This document shows positions 54,663 to 64,000 of a DNA stretch of 64,000 nt, one piece after another. The position numbers were made by a program, and so were the translations under genes. Source of the DNA: Crambe crambe (lineage: Eukaryota > Porifera > Demospongiae > Poecilosclerida > Crambeidae); contig OZ004584.1 in assembly GCA_963924555.1 (NCBI GenBank), positions 7,501,001 to 7,565,000 on the forward strand, given 5' to 3'. Each line of letters starts with the position of its first letter. Position 1 is the first letter of the stretch. Below the pieces are notes generated by a model. The model did no database searches. It saw only the letters and a program-made list of their open reading frames with translations, and was not told the origin of the DNA.

Positions 54663-55725
54663 CTGTGAAATCATGCAACAGTGCAACCATGTAAATGACA
54701 TGCCCCAACAGCCCAAGTCAAGATCACTGAACTTTCAGATTTAAATCATGAAAAGTAAATCAGGGAGACTTTGGAGTTATAATAACTCCACTCCATTGAA
54801 AGCAACTTATAAGGCTGGATTTAGGGGAAGCCCTATAGCAATGTGCCTTATGACGTGCTCCTACTGGTATTAGTATAGACACATAAGCCATCAAGCCTTA
54901 CAGAGACTGAGTTGTATCTATGCTGAATTTGCACTTATTGAAATCACATAAACCTCAATTATTGGGAAACACTGACCACTTGACATAGAGCTAATGGACG
55001 TATACTGGTCATCATAATTAGATAATTAGTTTTTTTAAAGGTACATAACATCACAAGATCAAAAAACAACAACACATTAAATTGTTTTCATGCAATATCA
55101 ACAGTCCCAAATATCGGACGCATTCACAACTTCTTCTTTCTTTAGCTCTCTCTAACTCTTGAGTACTATAGTCTATTTGCATTCACCTTGCCCCTTGATC
55201 ATTCACTACAACTGCTATAACTATCTCGATTCTTAACCGAATTTCAATTTCAAACACCAGCAGAGAGAGTGGATAATCAGCTCTCTGTTGATGCATTAAA
55301 CTAGAAATTTGGTTAAGAATTGATAAAATTATAGCAGTTATAGTGAGTGATATGGAGCAAGGTGACTTTAGTAGACTTCATGCTGAATATTAGCATATAG
55401 ATTGTTCAACTATTATAGAAGAACACATGACAGAAGATTGGAATACTTTCACTACAGCAATGGGTACTCTAATCTTGAGGCCATCACATGTAAATGATTA
55501 TGCATACAAATTTAACTCATTTAGTATACAATAGCTCTTGAAAGCTTTGGGAAAGGCTGATAAAAAATTACTGCTTTTGAAGGTAATTTTGATGTTTTTA
55601 TAACAACGTGCAAAAATTAATTGGATATTAGTATAAGTATCATTACAGAGATTTGCACGTACGACACATTAAAAGGAAACGGCATACAATGAATTGCACA
55701 CTCTGAGGAAAAAATTACAGTTCTG
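54663..55725. other. Gap between TERT and the beta-helix membrane protein
   Basis: I see no convincing TERT N-terminal exon and no other gene. Contains the hairpin at 55182-55365. The promoter of the 55726 gene must lie in the last few hundred bases; no clear TATA box was recognised. Confidence 0.45.
55182..55365. mobile_element. Hairpin MITE
   Basis: Arms 55182-55243 and 55305-55365 are imperfect inverted repeats (CACCTTGC, CACTA, AACTGCTATAA, TTCTTAACC, AATTT). The loop has a second small palindrome (AGAGAGTGGATAATCAGCTCTCT). Confidence 0.75.
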
Positions 55726-58700
55726 ATGATGTATCACTTGTTAATAATCTGCCTTAGCTGGATCATTGTTCAAGGAAGACATGAAAGAGTGTGTTTGCAT
55801 GATCCCACTTCAAACACCTCCTGTTCCTGTCCAAATGAAACTCAGAAAGTTGATGCCAATGGAACAATTTTTGAGATGATGATTGCGAATGAGAGAATGG
55901 AGAGTATGGAGCTGTATATCTGTTCTGAAATCAATCTCACTGCTGTTATGAGGTTTATAAACAAGAAGAGAATATTCATCTCAAGTATCCAACCAAGAAA
56001 CAGAATCTGGTGTCAAGATCATACCGATGCCGGATTTCTATTTATCAACGTTAGCGAGATTATCCTTGAAGGATTAACCATCAATAAATGTGCAGTTGCT
56101 CGTGATTTTGAGGAGCAGAATACCACCATCTCATTCAAGGGCAGCATTGTCATCATGGGAGCTTCGAAATCTGTAACAGTGAGCAATTTGAGAGTGAGTG
56201 AGAGTTTGGGCATTGGTCTTGCTCTCATCAACAATCAAGGCATGATAAACATCACAGAAAGTATATTTGTGAATAATTCATGTGAGAATGGCTGTGGTGG
56301 CGTGTATATCGATTACAGCAAAAAATCTGTTGGAATCTCAGTACAATATTTTATACATAAATGTCAATTTATGAACAATTTTGCAGGCGTACAAGACGCT
56401 AAGTCATTCCCAAGGACAGGCAATACTGATCTGAACAGAGGTGGAGGATTAAAAGCTTTTTACAGGGGAGAGAGTAACGACATGATCTTAAAGATAACCG
56501 ATTGCATGTTTCTGAATAACAACGGTACGTGGGGAGCTGCTGCTTACATCAACATCCAAGGAAATCCAACTCAAACAGAAATACACGTCAATGATACTAC
56601 ATTTATGAGCAACAAAGCTAAAAAAGGTGGATCGTTGGCTATAGCTCATTACGGAAATTTAACAAAGAACAATCGGGTACTCATTTACAACTGCACACTT
56701 GCAAATAACACTGCTAAATATGGCGGAGGGGTTTATATGGAAATAACTAGGAGGTATTCATGCCATAAAGACATGTCACAGACTGCTACCCAATATCTAT
56801 TTCTTTCTTGCGAGTGGATAGATAACGGAGCCCTGAAAGGGGCAGCCATTGATATTCGGCAGCACTATTTACCATACGACATTTCCCACTATATGTATCA
56901 TAAGCCTGAAATAACCTTCATGAATTGCACATTTGAAGGCAACATGGTAAAGAATGAAATCACGAAATACCCCCTCCTCAGGAGAGGGAGGGGGATTGTA
57001 AATGCTTATGAAGCATACATCTTATTCCAAGGAGACAACACATTTCAAGACAACAATAGTACTGCACTCTACCTATTCTCAAGCAAGGTTCAGTTTCGGG
57101 ATGACACACGGATGGAATTCTTAAGAAACGAAGGTTATCAAGGAGGTGCCATTGCTCTGTATGGGTCTTCAACGATACACGTTTGGGATAATGTCACGAT
57201 TGTATTTGACAGTAATAGAGCAAGTGATAAAGGTGGAGCAATATTCCAAGAGACTGCCTTTATAAGGGAATATATTTCCATGAAATCATGCTTTCTTGAT
57301 TACCATGGCAAGATGAATTCAACTCAAAGAAGAGTATCGATATATTTCATGAATAACACTGCCCAATGCGAAGGACAATCAATTTATGTGTCTTCATACT
57401 ATGCCTGTAAGAAAAGGAAAGATGTCGAGTTTCTGTTATCAAATCTGACTTATGATAAATTCTCGACTAATGGACACACTTTCAACATGAGCGAGAAACA
57501 CACAACATTGAGTATTATCCCGGGGAAAGTCACACGCATCAACATTCAGGTTCTTAATGATTTAAACATGTCAGTTTCTGCCGTTTACAAAGTCAGCATA
57601 AGTCCCAACGATAGAAACTCTAATGTGTTGATTGATCCGGATTATGTTTATGTTTCTGATAATAAGATCAGATTACTGGGGATTCCTAACAGTACTGCTG
57701 AGTTGCAAATAGTTCTCCTTGGCATGTTGGATACCATCGTAGCCATTAAAATACGTTTGCAGGAATGCCCTCCAGGTTTTGCGTTTCAAAAAAAAAAGAA
57801 AGTGTGCATTTGCTCGGCATTTTCAGACACAGTATATGCAGGCATACAGAGATGCGATGCTGAAAACTTTCAAGCTAATTTAACACGCGGTTACTGGGCT
57901 GGATATATTGAGAGTCATAGTGAGAACGGCATGATGCAGAGCACATTCCATACTGCCAACTGTCCAAAGGGATTTTGTTCTAATTCAATGAGTAGTAACG
58001 AAGAGATGCAATTACCCATGATCAGAAATAACATTGCCATCTACAAAACTGTGTGTAACACTAACAGTACAGGAATATTATGTAGCAGGTGTATTGAGAA
58101 TAACTCTGTATTCTACCATACTAATGACTTTCTTTGCCGCTACGACCAACACTGCAACATTGGCTGGCTCATCTACATCCTCTCCGAGTTGACCCCAGTG
58201 ACAATTCTCTTTACATTGGTAATCGGGTTGGACATCAAATTCACTACAGGAGCAGTTAATGGATTCATCTTCTATGCTCAGATATTCGATTCTCTCCTTA
58301 TAAGTGCCAATAATATCATTTGGTTCGAGTCACCAATATACAGATTATTAAAGGGCCTCAGGCTTATTCTTCGAACCTTCAACCTTAATTTCTTCACTAT
58401 TAACGAGATGTCATTTTGTCTTTGGCCAGGGGCTAACACGCTTGACGTGATAGCCTTCAACTATGTCACAATCACGTACTCTCTGGTTCTAGTTCTTCTT
58501 GCCATCATAGTAACCAATAAATGCTCATCCAAAATCAATAAAAAATCACTTGTTGATATGAATCGTCTATCCAATTCCATCATCCATGGTCTATCAAGTT
58601 TCCTGGTCCTTTGCTACTCACAGTGCACCAAAGTAAGCTTGCTGCTGTTGACACCGACCAAAATCAATGGGGAGACGAAAATGCGAGTGTTTTACCTCGG

Positions 58701-59427
58701 AGAGCTGCAGTATTTCCATGGAAAGCACCTCCAATATGCAATACCCGCGATGATTTTCTTGATCGTTGTGACCATCCTACCACCACTGCTGCTCTTTTCC
58801 TATCCCTTGTGTTACAAGGTACTGGCCGTCTTAAAACTAGGAGAGTCAAAGTTCACCAAACTTCTTTGCAAGGTCATCCCACTGGAAAAGTACAAGCCGC
58901 TCTTTGATTCCTTTCAGGGAACGTTCAAAGACAAACATCGGTACTTTGCAGGATTATATTTCGTTTACAGGTTATCCCTGCAGGCAATTTTCGTTGGAAC
59001 ACGTGATTTGACATCCTTTTATGTCCTAATTCAGATACAACTGGTTTTGATGTTAACCCTACACGCGTGGGTTAGGCCTTACAAAAATAAATGGCATAAC
59101 AGACTCGATGCAGCCATATTTTCTCTAATGGCAGTTCTTAACAGCTTCGCACTATATAACTATTTACTAAGAAACTATCACTTGGACCGAAAGGGCATCG
59201 TTAGGATCACGAGTTCTGTGCAAGTAATATTGTCATTCCTACCACTTGTTTATATACTTTCGTATGTGATCGTGAAAATAACTATTAAAATTCGGAGGAG
59301 ACTAAAGAATCGTTACTCGACATCCACCAATGAAACCAAACTTGTTGATGATGCATCATTGTCTATGCTTGAGTATAGAGATCGGGAGTTGACCCTTAGT
59401 TCAAGCTACAATATGCAGAGGAATTAG
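55726..59427 (+). CDS. Large secreted-face beta-helix protein with C-terminal multi-pass membrane domain
   Basis: A single exon of 1233 codons. Residues 1-17 are a signal peptide (MMYHLLIICLSWIIVQG). About 60-560 looks like a right-handed parallel beta-helix of the pectin-lyase-like / Pmp-like type: repeated units with N-N or N-x-A followed by GG (NNSCENGCGGVYI, FMSNKAKKGGSLAI, LANNTAKYGGGVYM, SNRASDKGGAIFQE) and many N-glycosylation sequons. About 685-810 is cysteine-rich (ECPPGFAFQKKKKVCICSAF, GYWAGYIES, CPKGFCS, CSRCIENNS). From about 812 to 1190 there are seven to nine hydrophobic segments (WLIYILSELTPVTILF, FIFYAQIFDSLLISANNIIW, YVTITYSLVLVLLAII), ending in a basic cytoplasmic tail. Similar proteins are numerous in sponges and some other invertebrates and have no established function. 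A surface sensor or adhesion role is inference. Confidence 0.88.
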   Translation: MMYHLLIICLSWIIVQGRHERVCLHDPTSNTSCSCPNETQKVDANGTIFEMMIANERMESMELYICSEINLTAVMRFINKKRIFISSIQPRNRIWCQDHTDAGFLFINVSEIILEGLTINKCAVARDFEEQNTTISFKGSIVIMGASKSVTVSNLRVSESLGIGLALINNQGMINITESIFVNNSCENGCGGVYIDYSKKSVGISVQYFIHKCQFMNNFAGVQDAKSFPRTGNTDLNRGGGLKAFYRGESNDMILKITDCMFLNNNGTWGAAAYINIQGNPTQTEIHVNDTTFMSNKAKKGGSLAIAHYGNLTKNNRVLIYNCTLANNTAKYGGGVYMEITRRYSCHKDMSQTATQYLFLSCEWIDNGALKGAAIDIRQHYLPYDISHYMYHKPEITFMNCTFEGNMVKNEITKYPLLRRGRGIVNAYEAYILFQGDNTFQDNNSTALYLFSSKVQFRDDTRMEFLRNEGYQGGAIALYGSSTIHVWDNVTIVFDSNRASDKGGAIFQETAFIREYISMKSCFLDYHGKMNSTQRRVSIYFMNNTAQCEGQSIYVSSYYACKKRKDVEFLLSNLTYDKFSTNGHTFNMSEKHTTLSIIPGKVTRINIQVLNDLNMSVSAVYKVSISPNDRNSNVLIDPDYVYVSDNKIRLLGIPNSTAELQIVLLGMLDTIVAIKIRLQECPPGFAFQKKKKVCICSAFSDTVYAGIQRCDAENFQANLTRGYWAGYIESHSENGMMQSTFHTANCPKGFCSNSMSSNEEMQLPMIRNNIAIYKTVCNTNSTGILCSRCIENNSVFYHTNDFLCRYDQHCNIGWLIYILSELTPVTILFTLVIGLDIKFTTGAVNGFIFYAQIFDSLLISANNIIWFESPIYRLLKGLRLILRTFNLNFFTINEMSFCLWPGANTLDVIAFNYVTITYSLVLVLLAIIVTNKCSSKINKKSLVDMNRLSNSIIHGLSSFLVLCYSQCTKVSLLLLTPTKINGETKMRVFYLGELQYFHGKHLQYAIPAMIFLIVVTILPPLLLFSYPLCYKVLAVLKLGESKFTKLLCKVIPLEKYKPLFDSFQGTFKDKHRYFAGLYFVYRLSLQAIFVGTRDLTSFYVLIQIQLVLMLTLHAWVRPYKNKWHNRLDAAIFSLMAVLNSFALYNYLLRNYHLDRKGIVRITSSVQVILSFLPLVYILSYVIVKITIKIRRRLKNRYSTSTNETKLVDDASLSMLEYRDRELTLSSSYNMQRN

Positions 59428-59561
59428 ACCATGTACTATAAATTAACCTGAATCATAAATTATTGACATTAATTTAGTATCTTGTACCCAAGTGATAATT
59501 TTTTCTATGCTTTTAATACTTAATACTAAGCAGATCTAAAGATCCATCCATCAATAATTCA

Positions 59562-59815
59562 ATGTAAAGTGACAGAGATGAAATGGCAGCAGTGTGTTTC
59601 TTGTTCAAGGACCCTGTGGCCTGGCCCCTGGACCTGCTGGAACCCCCAGAGAGAAAAAAAGGACCCCTGGGGATCCTCTACACACCAGGTTGGGGAAGAG
59701 CAAGTGTCCACAAATGAAATAGTCTCCCTCAGAGTCAAATTTTTTCAACACTTGATAAGATGCAAGTTGGAGTCCAGGATAAGGGATGTCAGAGATATTG
59801 AGGCTGGTGAGGACA
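59562..59815 (+). pseudogene. Chimeric relic: collagen exon piece joined to receptor stalk piece
   Basis: 59562-59702 matches the start of collagen exon 2 (AATGGCAGCAGTGTGTTTCT, CCTGGACCTGCTGGA, CAGGTTGGGGAAGAGCA, TGTCCACAA) with large deletions. From 59703 the sequence matches receptor stalk codons (AATGAAATAGTCTCCCTCAG, CAACACTTGA, GAGTCCAG). Both are decayed. Confidence 0.6.
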
Positions 59816-60831
59816 TAGCCTCAGCCTCCTTTCTTTCCTACATAGAACTGTTAGTGATCACCCTATAGCCTATAACAATCACAAAAAGTGGTCTTTTATA
59901 GAGAAGTGGTCTCTGTACGGAAGTCAAAATCAATTGAAATAGCACTACCAAGTGGTCGTTATATAGAAGGGTGGTCTCTGGATACAGGTGGTCTTTAAGG
60001 CAGGTTTCACTATACATGAAGTAATACATGGCACTGTACTGATTGCATGTACTGTTACATAGCACTGTGCAGAACCTTGAACTCTATTGCACTTCAGTTG
60101 CATAGCAGATTCATGCATGTTGGTTATACTATTGCATCACTGTAGGTAGCTTTAGAGGCTTTCTCTCTTTGCCTTGGTGCCTATCACATTATAGTGTGCA
60201 CTGTCTTGATCTAACATAATATACAGTGCAGCCTCTTAAAGTGGACTTCCCGAAACGCACAAATCTCTTTGCAATACAAATGGTAATAGCTAATCAACCC
60301 CTGAAATATAAAGACAAGGACCTTTCTTCTGGTCTCAAAAGCGTCCACATTCAGTGACACAGCTATAGACAGATTTGTTGAACTTTGGTATTAACTTCAA
60401 AATGATTAGCTGGCATATCTACTGTATTATTATAATTCTGAACATAGAGTTGTACATTTATATCAATTCTGCCTTAAAAATGCTATAGATTAGACTAGTA
60501 GTCAATATCCATTACTCTAATAGCCATTAAAAATAAAATAACAAATTGTTTTACATTACAAAGTTGTAGGGCATTCAAAAACTTCTAAGCCCAATCCATA
60601 AAAAATATAACAGTGCATGCTGAGTTTGATCCAAAAAGAAGAATTAACCTATTAATAGGTAGTTAGCTGTTGCGGTATTGTATTCTTCATTACACATAAG
60701 ACACACACAAGTAATTCCAGCATCCATTTAGCTAGTACATTCTATAGTCAGAGGGGAAACTTTATACAATAATATGCAGCTAAGTATACCCATCCATACC
60801 TAAGTGCATACAACAAACAGAACCTGAAGAT

Positions 60832-60840
60832 TATAAAAGG
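60832..60840 (+). promoter_or_regulatory. TATA box of the short-chain collagen gene
   Basis: TATAAAAGG followed by ACTGGAGGTCTGAGACAGCA, a block repeated exactly at 62850. It lies about 170 bases before the collagen ATG. Confidence 0.65.
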
Positions 60841-61001
60841 ACTGGAGGTCTGAGACAGCACAGCTAGATCGCTGCAAGCTGAGATATATATAAACTAAGA
60901 ACAAAAGGACTTACTGACTCTCAGTCACACATCTCTTTCCTATATATACCTAGTCGACTAAACATTGAGGAGACTAAGAATCCAAACCTTTTCACAGATT
61001 G

Positions 61002-61838
61002 ATGGAGTATGCAGCTATTTTTCTCCTTGTCCTCTACAGCACCTTGCACCTTGAAGGTATTGATTGACTTGCATGTATTCATTACTCACACTCTTATTCT
61101 GCAGGGTCAACTGGTCACAGCATTAAGGTGACGGAGAATAATGGCAGCAGTGTATTTCTAGAACTGCTTCGAGGAAGGGACGGTCTCCCTGGAAGAGATG
61201 GGGTTCAAGGACCTGCTGGACCCCCTGGACCTGCTGGAAGCCTAGGACAACAAGGACCCCCTGGACCTCGCAGTGGGGGGACCCTCTACACCAGGTGGGG
61301 GAAGAGTACATGTCCACAAGTGGGAGGTACTGAGTTAGTCTACTCTGGGATAGCCGGAGGAAGCTTCTACACCCAAAGAGGAGGTGGAGCCAATTACCTC
61401 TGCATGCCCAAAGTACCAGAGTACAGCCCGACCCTTCGATACCAGAGTGGAGTAAGAGGCCATGCCTACGTGTATGGGGCAGAGTATCAGTACCCTCTTC
61501 AGGGAGGTCATGATCACAATGTACCATGTGCTGTATGTCGAGTGTCCACTAGATCAACTGTCCTCATGATCCCAGCCAAGGCCACCTGCCCCTCCAGTTG
61601 GACCAGGGAGTACTATGGATACATCATGGCTGCATGGATAGGAAATCGTGGCAGTAGCATTGTCGGTCGTACCATGTTTGAGTGTGTGGATAGGGACCAG
61701 GAGTCTCTACCTGGTGGTGGTCATGCTGACACTAATGGTGCCATCTTTAATCATGTTGAAGTAGTATGTAATCATGGCCTTCCCTGTCCACCTTACAACC
61801 CAACGCAGGAACTAAATTGTGTCGTGTGCACAAAGTAA
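61002..61838 (+). CDS. Short-chain collagen C4-like protein (spongin-type), two exons
   Basis: Exon 1 is 61002-61056 and exon 2 is 61105-61838 (donor TTGAAG/GTATTG, acceptor TTCTGCAG), phase 1, about 262 residues. Exon 1 encodes a signal peptide (MEYAAIFLLVLYSTLHLEG). Exon 2 begins STGHSIKVTENNGSSVFLEL, followed by a short triple-helix region of about 15 Gly-X-Y units (GRDGLPGRDGVQGPAGPPGP), then the large C-terminal domain with RSGGTLYTRWGKSTCP, GGGANYLCMPK, CAVCRVSTRS and CNHGLPCPPYNP. This is the architecture of sponge short-chain collagens related to spongin, secreted extracellular matrix proteins that attach cells or spicules to substrate or skeleton. The conserved cysteines are intact. 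A second copy starts at 63448, and relics lie on both sides, so this is a small tandem family. Confidence 0.92.
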
Positions 61839-62299
61839 AACACAGAACCTTGACATTTGTGTGCACTGAAGTATTAAATAGCTAACTGTCCCCTACAACT
61901 TCTTCTGTATAACATATTAGAACAGATTCATGTGGTTGTACATACAGATATGCACATTTAAATAATTCTGCATTATAAATACTATAAGTTTGGCATTCAT
62001 ACTATTTGCACGGCATTACTTAGTAGTTGAACTCAGTCCAATGAGTGTCTGATTGCAGAGTTCATGGAGCCAATGATCCTGGAGCTACACAGCTAGCTAG
62101 CTACATGGAAATTTCTATTTGTTGAAGTTAAGCATTTATGTACACAACCTGTGCACCATAATAATGTTGATCCCAATTGTACTAATGTCATGGGAAGATC
62201 CTTTCATTCAATCATGCATGACTCAGGGCAGCCTTGATAGGGTGGCCCCACTAGCTAGAAAGATTTCACTGTATCACTATTGATGACTGGGACTATATT

Positions 62300-62510
62300 G
62301 GTCGGAGGATTAGGGTGACAGAGAGTAATGGCAGGAGTGACTGCGTGGATAGGAGACCATGGTAGTGAGTCTCTCTACCTGGTGCTGGTTGAGTTAGTAC
62401 TGCTGGCCGGTGCCATCTTTAATCATGCCGAAGCAACATGCAATCATGGCCTTCCCCTGTCCACCTTACAACCCAACACAGGAACTCAACTGTGTCATAT
62501 GCACAAAATG
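62300..62510 (+). pseudogene. Collagen relic with the middle deleted
   Basis: It starts like exon 2 (GGTGACAGAGAGTAATGGCA), jumps to the end of the C-terminal domain (GCGTGGATAGGAGACCATGG, GTGCCATCTTTAATCATGCC, CCACCTTACAACCCAACACA) and ends at ATGCACAAAATGA. The triple helix and most of the C-terminal domain are missing. Confidence 0.85.
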
Positions 62511-62849
62511 ACACAAAACTTGCCTGGGGGAATAAGGCAAAAACAATAAAAGCTGCATGCACATGGATGTAACTACTATTATGAACTACGAATAACAAAT
62601 TGACAGTCAGAGTTTACAAGCATAATGTAGTTTAGCTGTATGAGTTGTAGGGCTTTCAAAAAAAAACTTCCTTTGGTACTTGAACCCAGTCCATTAAAAA
62701 CATTATCAACAGTGCACAGTTCATGTACCTATAATCCAAAAAAGATGGAGGACTAACATGGCTATAGCTGTTTAGTATTATTATTATAAAGCACTCAATG
62801 TATACACCATAGGACATAATATATGGTACAGTGAATACGATCTGAAGAC

Positions 62850-62858
62850 TATAAAAGG
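62850..62858 (+). promoter_or_regulatory. Duplicated TATA box (orphan or for the second collagen)
   Basis: TATAAAAGG and the following block (ACTGGAGGTCTGAGACAGCA) are identical to those at 60832. The next collagen start is about 590 bases downstream, so it may be an orphan promoter. Confidence 0.55.
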
Positions 62859-63447
62859 ACTGGAGGTCTGAGACAGCACAACCATAATTTTAAAATGAGT
62901 GAGAGTGAGGAGTTCATGGAACTAATGATCCATGTAGCTACACAGGAGTTAAGCATGTACACACAACATGTGCGTCATAAGGTTGACCCCAACAGGACCC
63001 CAATTGCACTATTAATTCTTGATGTCATGGGAACATCCTTTTGCTTAATCATGCATGACTCAGGTCATGTCAACTCACACAGGAGTTCATATCAGTAAGT
63101 CCGCAAGTTATTGTTCAATGAAAAAATTGTTTTTTGTATTACCACAAAATTTCATAGAGATGGATACATATTAAGTTATGTTGGTTTTTTTTTTGTTTTG
63201 TTTTTTTGTCTTTTTTGAGCCACAAAAAAATTACTACCTTCATTACATCATAGCTACTCGTACATCATCATCACTAAAAATATGATTCTCGATAATCAGA
63301 TCATGCAGGTATAAAAAGATGATATGCTCCTACACTTGGAACAAGCCACTCCAGAATCAAGAGCAAATTTATTTGAGAAAGAAGAAAAAGGAGCACTAAC
63401 AGTCAACGGTTCTAATCATTAACAAAGCTCCCTTCATTATAACAATA

Positions 63448-64000
63448 ATGAGATATATAGTGTTTCTCATACTCTTTTTTCTAACAATGGTTCCAAAAGG
63501 TAATTCATTCTTCAATACTGCAAGTATTTAGCTAAAACTAGTGCAGCAACATAAATACATACATAGTTATTTGTTATGTCTTCACATACTTCATCTTCTC
63601 CACAGGGATTATTGGTCAGAGGGTGAAGGTGACAGAGAGTAAGTGTGTTTCTTGAACTGCTTCGAGGAAGGGATGGTCTTCCTGGAAGGGACGGGATTCG
63701 AGGACCTGCAGGACCTCCTGGATCTGCTGGAGCCCCAGGGAGACAAGGACCTCCTGGACCTCGCAGTGGGGGGACCCTCTACACCAGGTGGGGGAAGAGC
63801 ACGTGTCCACAAGTAGCAGGCATTGAGTTAGTGTATTCTGGGATAGCCGGAGGAAGCTTCTTTGACCACAGAGGAGGTGGAGCCAATTACCTCTGCATGC
63901 CCAAAGATCCAGAGTACAGCCGCACCGTTCGATACAGAAGTGGAACACAAGGATACGCATATGTCTATGGGTCAGAGTATGAGAGTCCCCTACAAGGAGG
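63448..64000 (+). pseudogene. Second short-chain collagen, frameshifted, cut by window end
   Basis: Exon 1 (63448-63499) encodes a signal peptide (MRYIVFLILFFLTMVPKG), donor AAAAG/GTAATT. Exon 2 starts at 63606 after CTCCACAG with IIGQRVKVTES. Compared with the 61002 gene, 8 bases (TGGCAGCA) are missing after GAGAGTAA, so the frame hits a TGA within a few codons. Beyond it the other frame is clean: FLELLRGRDGLPGRDGIRGP, then RSGGTLYTRWGKSTCPQVAG and FDHRGGGANYLCMPKDPEY to the window end. The deletion creates GTAAGT, so a cryptic donor is possible, but I see no splice that would rescue it. It may also be a sequencing error. Confidence 0.75.

Larger units (their letters stand above)
59428..61001. 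other. Intergenic before the collagen gene
   Basis: Contains the chimeric relic at 59562-59815, dispersed repeats (59875-60015, with AGTGGTCTCTG and AGGTTTCACTATA; 60215-60330) and the collagen promoter at the right end. Confidence 0.5.
61839..63447. other. Intergenic with collagen relic and duplicated promoter
   Basis: It holds the relic at 62300-62510 and a second TATA block at 62850. Another repeated piece is seen at 62185-62230 and 63020-63065 (TCATGGGAACATCCTTTT, AATCATGCATGACTCAGG), so the spacer itself is duplicated. No gene seen in 62510-62840 or 63070-63440. Confidence 0.55.

Noticed and set aside
58611..58907. Frame overlapping the beta-helix membrane protein
   Set aside because: Out-of-frame overlap with a clearly conserved membrane domain.
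62895..63098. A 67-codon frame after the second TATA block
   Set aside because: It shares pieces with 62.16-62.23 kb spacer DNA where no frame is kept, and has no signal peptide or domain.

Overview
The window looks like a piece of a demosponge nuclear genome. The DNA is AT-rich, genes have spliceosomal introns, transposon debris is dense, and two gene families that are characteristic of sponges are present: short-chain (spongin-type, C4-like) collagen at 61.0-64.0 kb, and a large beta-helix plus multi-pass membrane protein at 55.7-59.4 kb. The species cannot be named from sequence alone.

Region 1-53.1 kb holds a tandem array, mostly on the + strand, of about twenty copies or relics of one receptor family. 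Each intact member is a type II membrane protein. It has a cytoplasmic N-terminal tail with several tyrosine motifs (YSEV, YSEI, YSKL or STYDSV), one transmembrane helix, a heptad-like stalk of variable length, and a C-terminal fibrinogen-like domain that ends in a conserved block ([11 protein letters not shown]...DEDIAI...YVQ). Eight members look intact (2994, 8963, 11212, 13697, 24035, 28105, 46958, 49849). One has only lost its usual start codon (36631) and one is cut by the window edge (position 3). The rest are pseudogenes or fragments. The layout (tyrosine-motif tail, TM, stalk, recognition head, clustered, rapidly duplicating, many pseudogenes, chimeras) parallels vertebrate NK-type lectin receptor clusters with a different head domain. 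I consider this the most interesting system here; its function is inference.

On the - strand the window carries a telomerase reverse transcriptase (TERT) gene that an ORF list hides because its exons are short. Exons with the QFP/GQ, T/CP and 1/2 motifs lie at 54.66-53.66 kb. Exons with motifs A, B', C, D/E and the C-terminal extension lie at 23.34-18.03 kb. Most splice phases agree. The 30.3 kb between motif 2 and motif A is an intron that contains 13 receptor loci, an ISL2EU-like DNA transposon and a Ty3/gypsy remnant. Decayed copies of the TERT motif A exon occur beside several receptor copies throughout the array, so the duplicating unit evidently included this exon.

Mobile DNA: a 3.8 kb ISL2EU/IS4EU-type element (30.31-34.14 kb) has an intact THAP-DDE transposase and a broken SWIM-YqaJ-PHD partner gene. 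It lies in a 4.9 kb insertion whose empty site is visible in a paralogous unit at 15.04 kb. A perfect inverted repeat with arms of about 130 bp ends exactly at that insertion boundary. A deleted gypsy element (40.40-43.92 kb) is fused to an inverted receptor fragment. Several hairpin MITEs and minisatellites are also present. No tRNA, rRNA or CRISPR array was recognised.
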